Below are positions 62,010 to 64,000 of a DNA stretch of 64,000 nucleotides, in pieces; within the stretch, counting starts at the first letter, position 1; each line of letters opens with the position of its first letter. The notes below the pieces were generated by a model that worked only from the letters and a program-made list of their open reading frames with translations, was not told where the DNA came from and ran no database searches. Both the position numbers and the translations under genes were made by a program. Source of the stretch: Xiphias gladius (taxonomy: Eukaryota; Chordata; Actinopteri; Istiophoriformes; Xiphiidae). The DNA is taken from positions 1,590,260 to 1,654,259 of the forward strand of contig NC_053405.1 in the NCBI RefSeq assembly GCF_016859285.1. Direction: 5' to 3'.

Positions 62010-63820
62010 ACAACACGGGAAAACCAGATCATTTCATGTTTCAATTTCAATTCTTTTTGAGAAAATCAAAAACCTTAATAACTCAGTTTCTTTTAATTGG
62101 ACCTCGCACAAAATCATTTATTTGGGCATCAGAAATTTGTAACGACGACGACTCCAGCGAAAGCCCCTATATGAAAATAATGACTCACCACCCAGCCCCA
62201 GTTATCTGGATGTAATTTTGTTTCTGTGTGTCCCTGCCAAAATCTCCATCTTAACAAGTCATTACTTAGACATGAAAATGGAATTTTCCCCTACTGAGTA
62301 AAACCCTCCAACAGTGAGCTGAGATGAGGACAGCCCACTGGCCAAATGCAAAAGGATTATTTTCCCTTCAACGCTGGGAAATAACGTTTCTAAAGCTGTA
62401 ACAGACTCAGAATGTGTTTCTACAGTTTGATCTTTAATCTAATCTAACGTTGTCTGTGAGAACATGAGCTCCAGAGCCCTGCACACCTAAAATACTGTCG
62501 CCCCTCAACTTGGCAACCGAGTCTCCCCCGTGTTAAGCTGCTCTGTGCTTTCCTAGCCTCGACCAGGCCCCGTATTTTCCCCAGAGGTTTTCTTCCTTCG
62601 GTCTTTCTGTACGGTGGCCCTGAGAGCTCAGCACACTGCGGCTTAAGAGAAGGCACGCTGAAGCGACGCCTTCGACGACTTGAGGGTGCAGTTAGAAAAG
62701 AACAAAGGATGCGACGTGAGAAAACAGTCAAAGACAGGAAAGTCAAAACATGCATCTTCTGTGTCTGCAGCTCATTTCTGTATTCGTCTTCGTTTTCCGG
62801 CATTTGGTTTTTTCGGTTTTTGTCTTTAAATGTCAGGGCATTGAGCTCCCAGGGCCACCGTATCTCTGAGAAGCTGAGACATTTATCTGAAGGATTTCTG
62901 TCCGCTCTCTAAGATGAATGAGCGTCCACTGCCGCACTGGACAGTAACAGCGGAACACCCTCTCCTTTTAACGCGGATAAAACAAAGATGGTTTCAGGAA
63001 CATTCAACAGCTACAGCTCCCCTCTCTCCTAATATTCACATTTCTATACAACAGTACACGCGTTTTGAAGGAAAAGTGTTGGCACACAGGTCATGTTTTG
63101 TGTTAACGTAATGAGGAAATGTCGATTCATGTATTTAAAAGTCTCACATAGGTTGATGCTGAACGTCTCAGTGGAATGTTTCGCTGACAACGCGCTTATT
63201 TTCCGCTTAAATCTCTGATCCTGCGGAACAACATCCACCTGTAGTGAGTCCAGCATCATTAAACTGGTTTACGGTTCTGTTTAGACCCCGACAGCACCTG
63301 GTTCAGGTTCCCGAAAGATCCTGGTCTGGTTTGATACAGAAACAAATTCAGAGTGACTTTGGACACAACCTGTTCATTTGCACTGAACCAAAACCACCAT
63401 CGTTCCCGAACCTGAACCACGGCTGGGACTCTGGATGCGGACCTGGTCTCTAGTGGGACGGTCCTGTGCTTTGTACGTCCTCCACTGACTCTGCTGCCGT
63501 TAATAAACGCGTAGTTTAATTCACTGGAAAAGAAGTTGCCTCTGAACATAATAAAGCCGGAGATCCCGTTTCCTACAAAACATATTTGCTGTGGCACTTT
63601 AGTCATTTCTAGGAGACTGGGTGGACTCCCATGATGCTTTGGAGCGTGCCTGCGGCTGCGCTAATGACGTGATAAAATTAGTATTCATTAGTATTCTGTT
63701 TAATTCAGCTCTTACATTCATTTGTGGCATTGTTTGTGTGTGTGTTGTGTCTATTTTCACTCAACACTGTGCTTTCAGTGTGAATCAGTCGGCTCTGATT
63801 AGCTCTACTTATGGCACTGC
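62010..63820. other. rab3b intron or upstream, nothing recognised
   Basis: No Rab3 N-terminal exon, no repeat named. Confidence 0.4.
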
Positions 63821-63826
63821 CCCCGT

Positions 63827-63830
<4 letters not shown>

Positions 63831-63899
<69 letters not shown>
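63831..63899 (+). repeat. (CA)n microsatellite followed by poly-C
   Basis: About 34 CA units, then ccccccccccc. At the right edge. Confidence 0.97.
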
Positions 63900-63901
<2 letters not shown>

Positions 63902-64000
63902 CACCCCCCCCCCCGCCGGGTCTAAACCTCTTTACCCCAAGAGCTCTATTTAATTGCCACTGAAGACAGCACTGTGAGTGCGTGTGTGTCAGCAAGAGAG

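Overview
This window is a piece of a vertebrate genome, almost certainly a ray-finned (percomorph-type) fish. The evidence is spliced genes with GT-AG introns, abundant CA/GT microsatellites, teleost-type SINE and MITE families, and the gene set frem1, a SAMD9-like gene, nrdc and rab3b. There are no operons, CRISPR arrays or prokaryotic features. Exon models were built by hand from reading frame, splice signals and phase continuity, so ends are exact only where a splice site or stop codon defines them.

Layout. Positions 253-5771 (+) are the last nine coding exons of frem1: the end of a Calx-beta domain, a proline-rich acidic linker and the terminal C-type lectin domain. Positions 5772-9257 are intergenic, with a tRNA-derived SINE, a short tandem repeat and a degenerate duplicated block. 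Positions 9258-14674 (-) are a complete three-exon SAMD9-like gene of 1541 codons. Positions 14675-21993 are gene-poor, with CpG-rich patches, a long TA/TG microsatellite and many decayed DNA-transposon copies. Positions 21994-48067 (-) are the complete coding part of nrdc (nardilysin), 30 coding exons and 1105 residues, with a 5' noncoding exon and CpG-rich promoter near 49726-50030. Positions about 50031-56904 are intergenic or rab3b 3' UTR. Positions 56905-59046 (-) are the last three coding exons of rab3b; its 5' exons lie beyond the right edge.

Biology. The four genes are not a pathway. frem1 is an extracellular-matrix gene, the SAMD9-like gene is an innate-immunity effector, nrdc is a dibasic-selective metalloprotease and rab3b is a secretory-vesicle GTPase. 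nrdc and rab3b are also neighbours in other vertebrates.

The most notable item is the SAMD9-like gene: two tandem SAM domains, then a separate exon encoding a pyrin (PYD) death-fold domain, then the SIR2-like/P-loop NTPase/TPR/OB-like body, with essentially no room for the AlbA-like domain found in mammalian SAMD9. Other points are two exons (one in frem1, one in nrdc) bracketed by complementary (UG)n and (CA)n tracts, a rab3b C-terminus ending CC where mammalian Rab3 ends CXC, and several transposon fossils with recognisable coding or terminal sequence.
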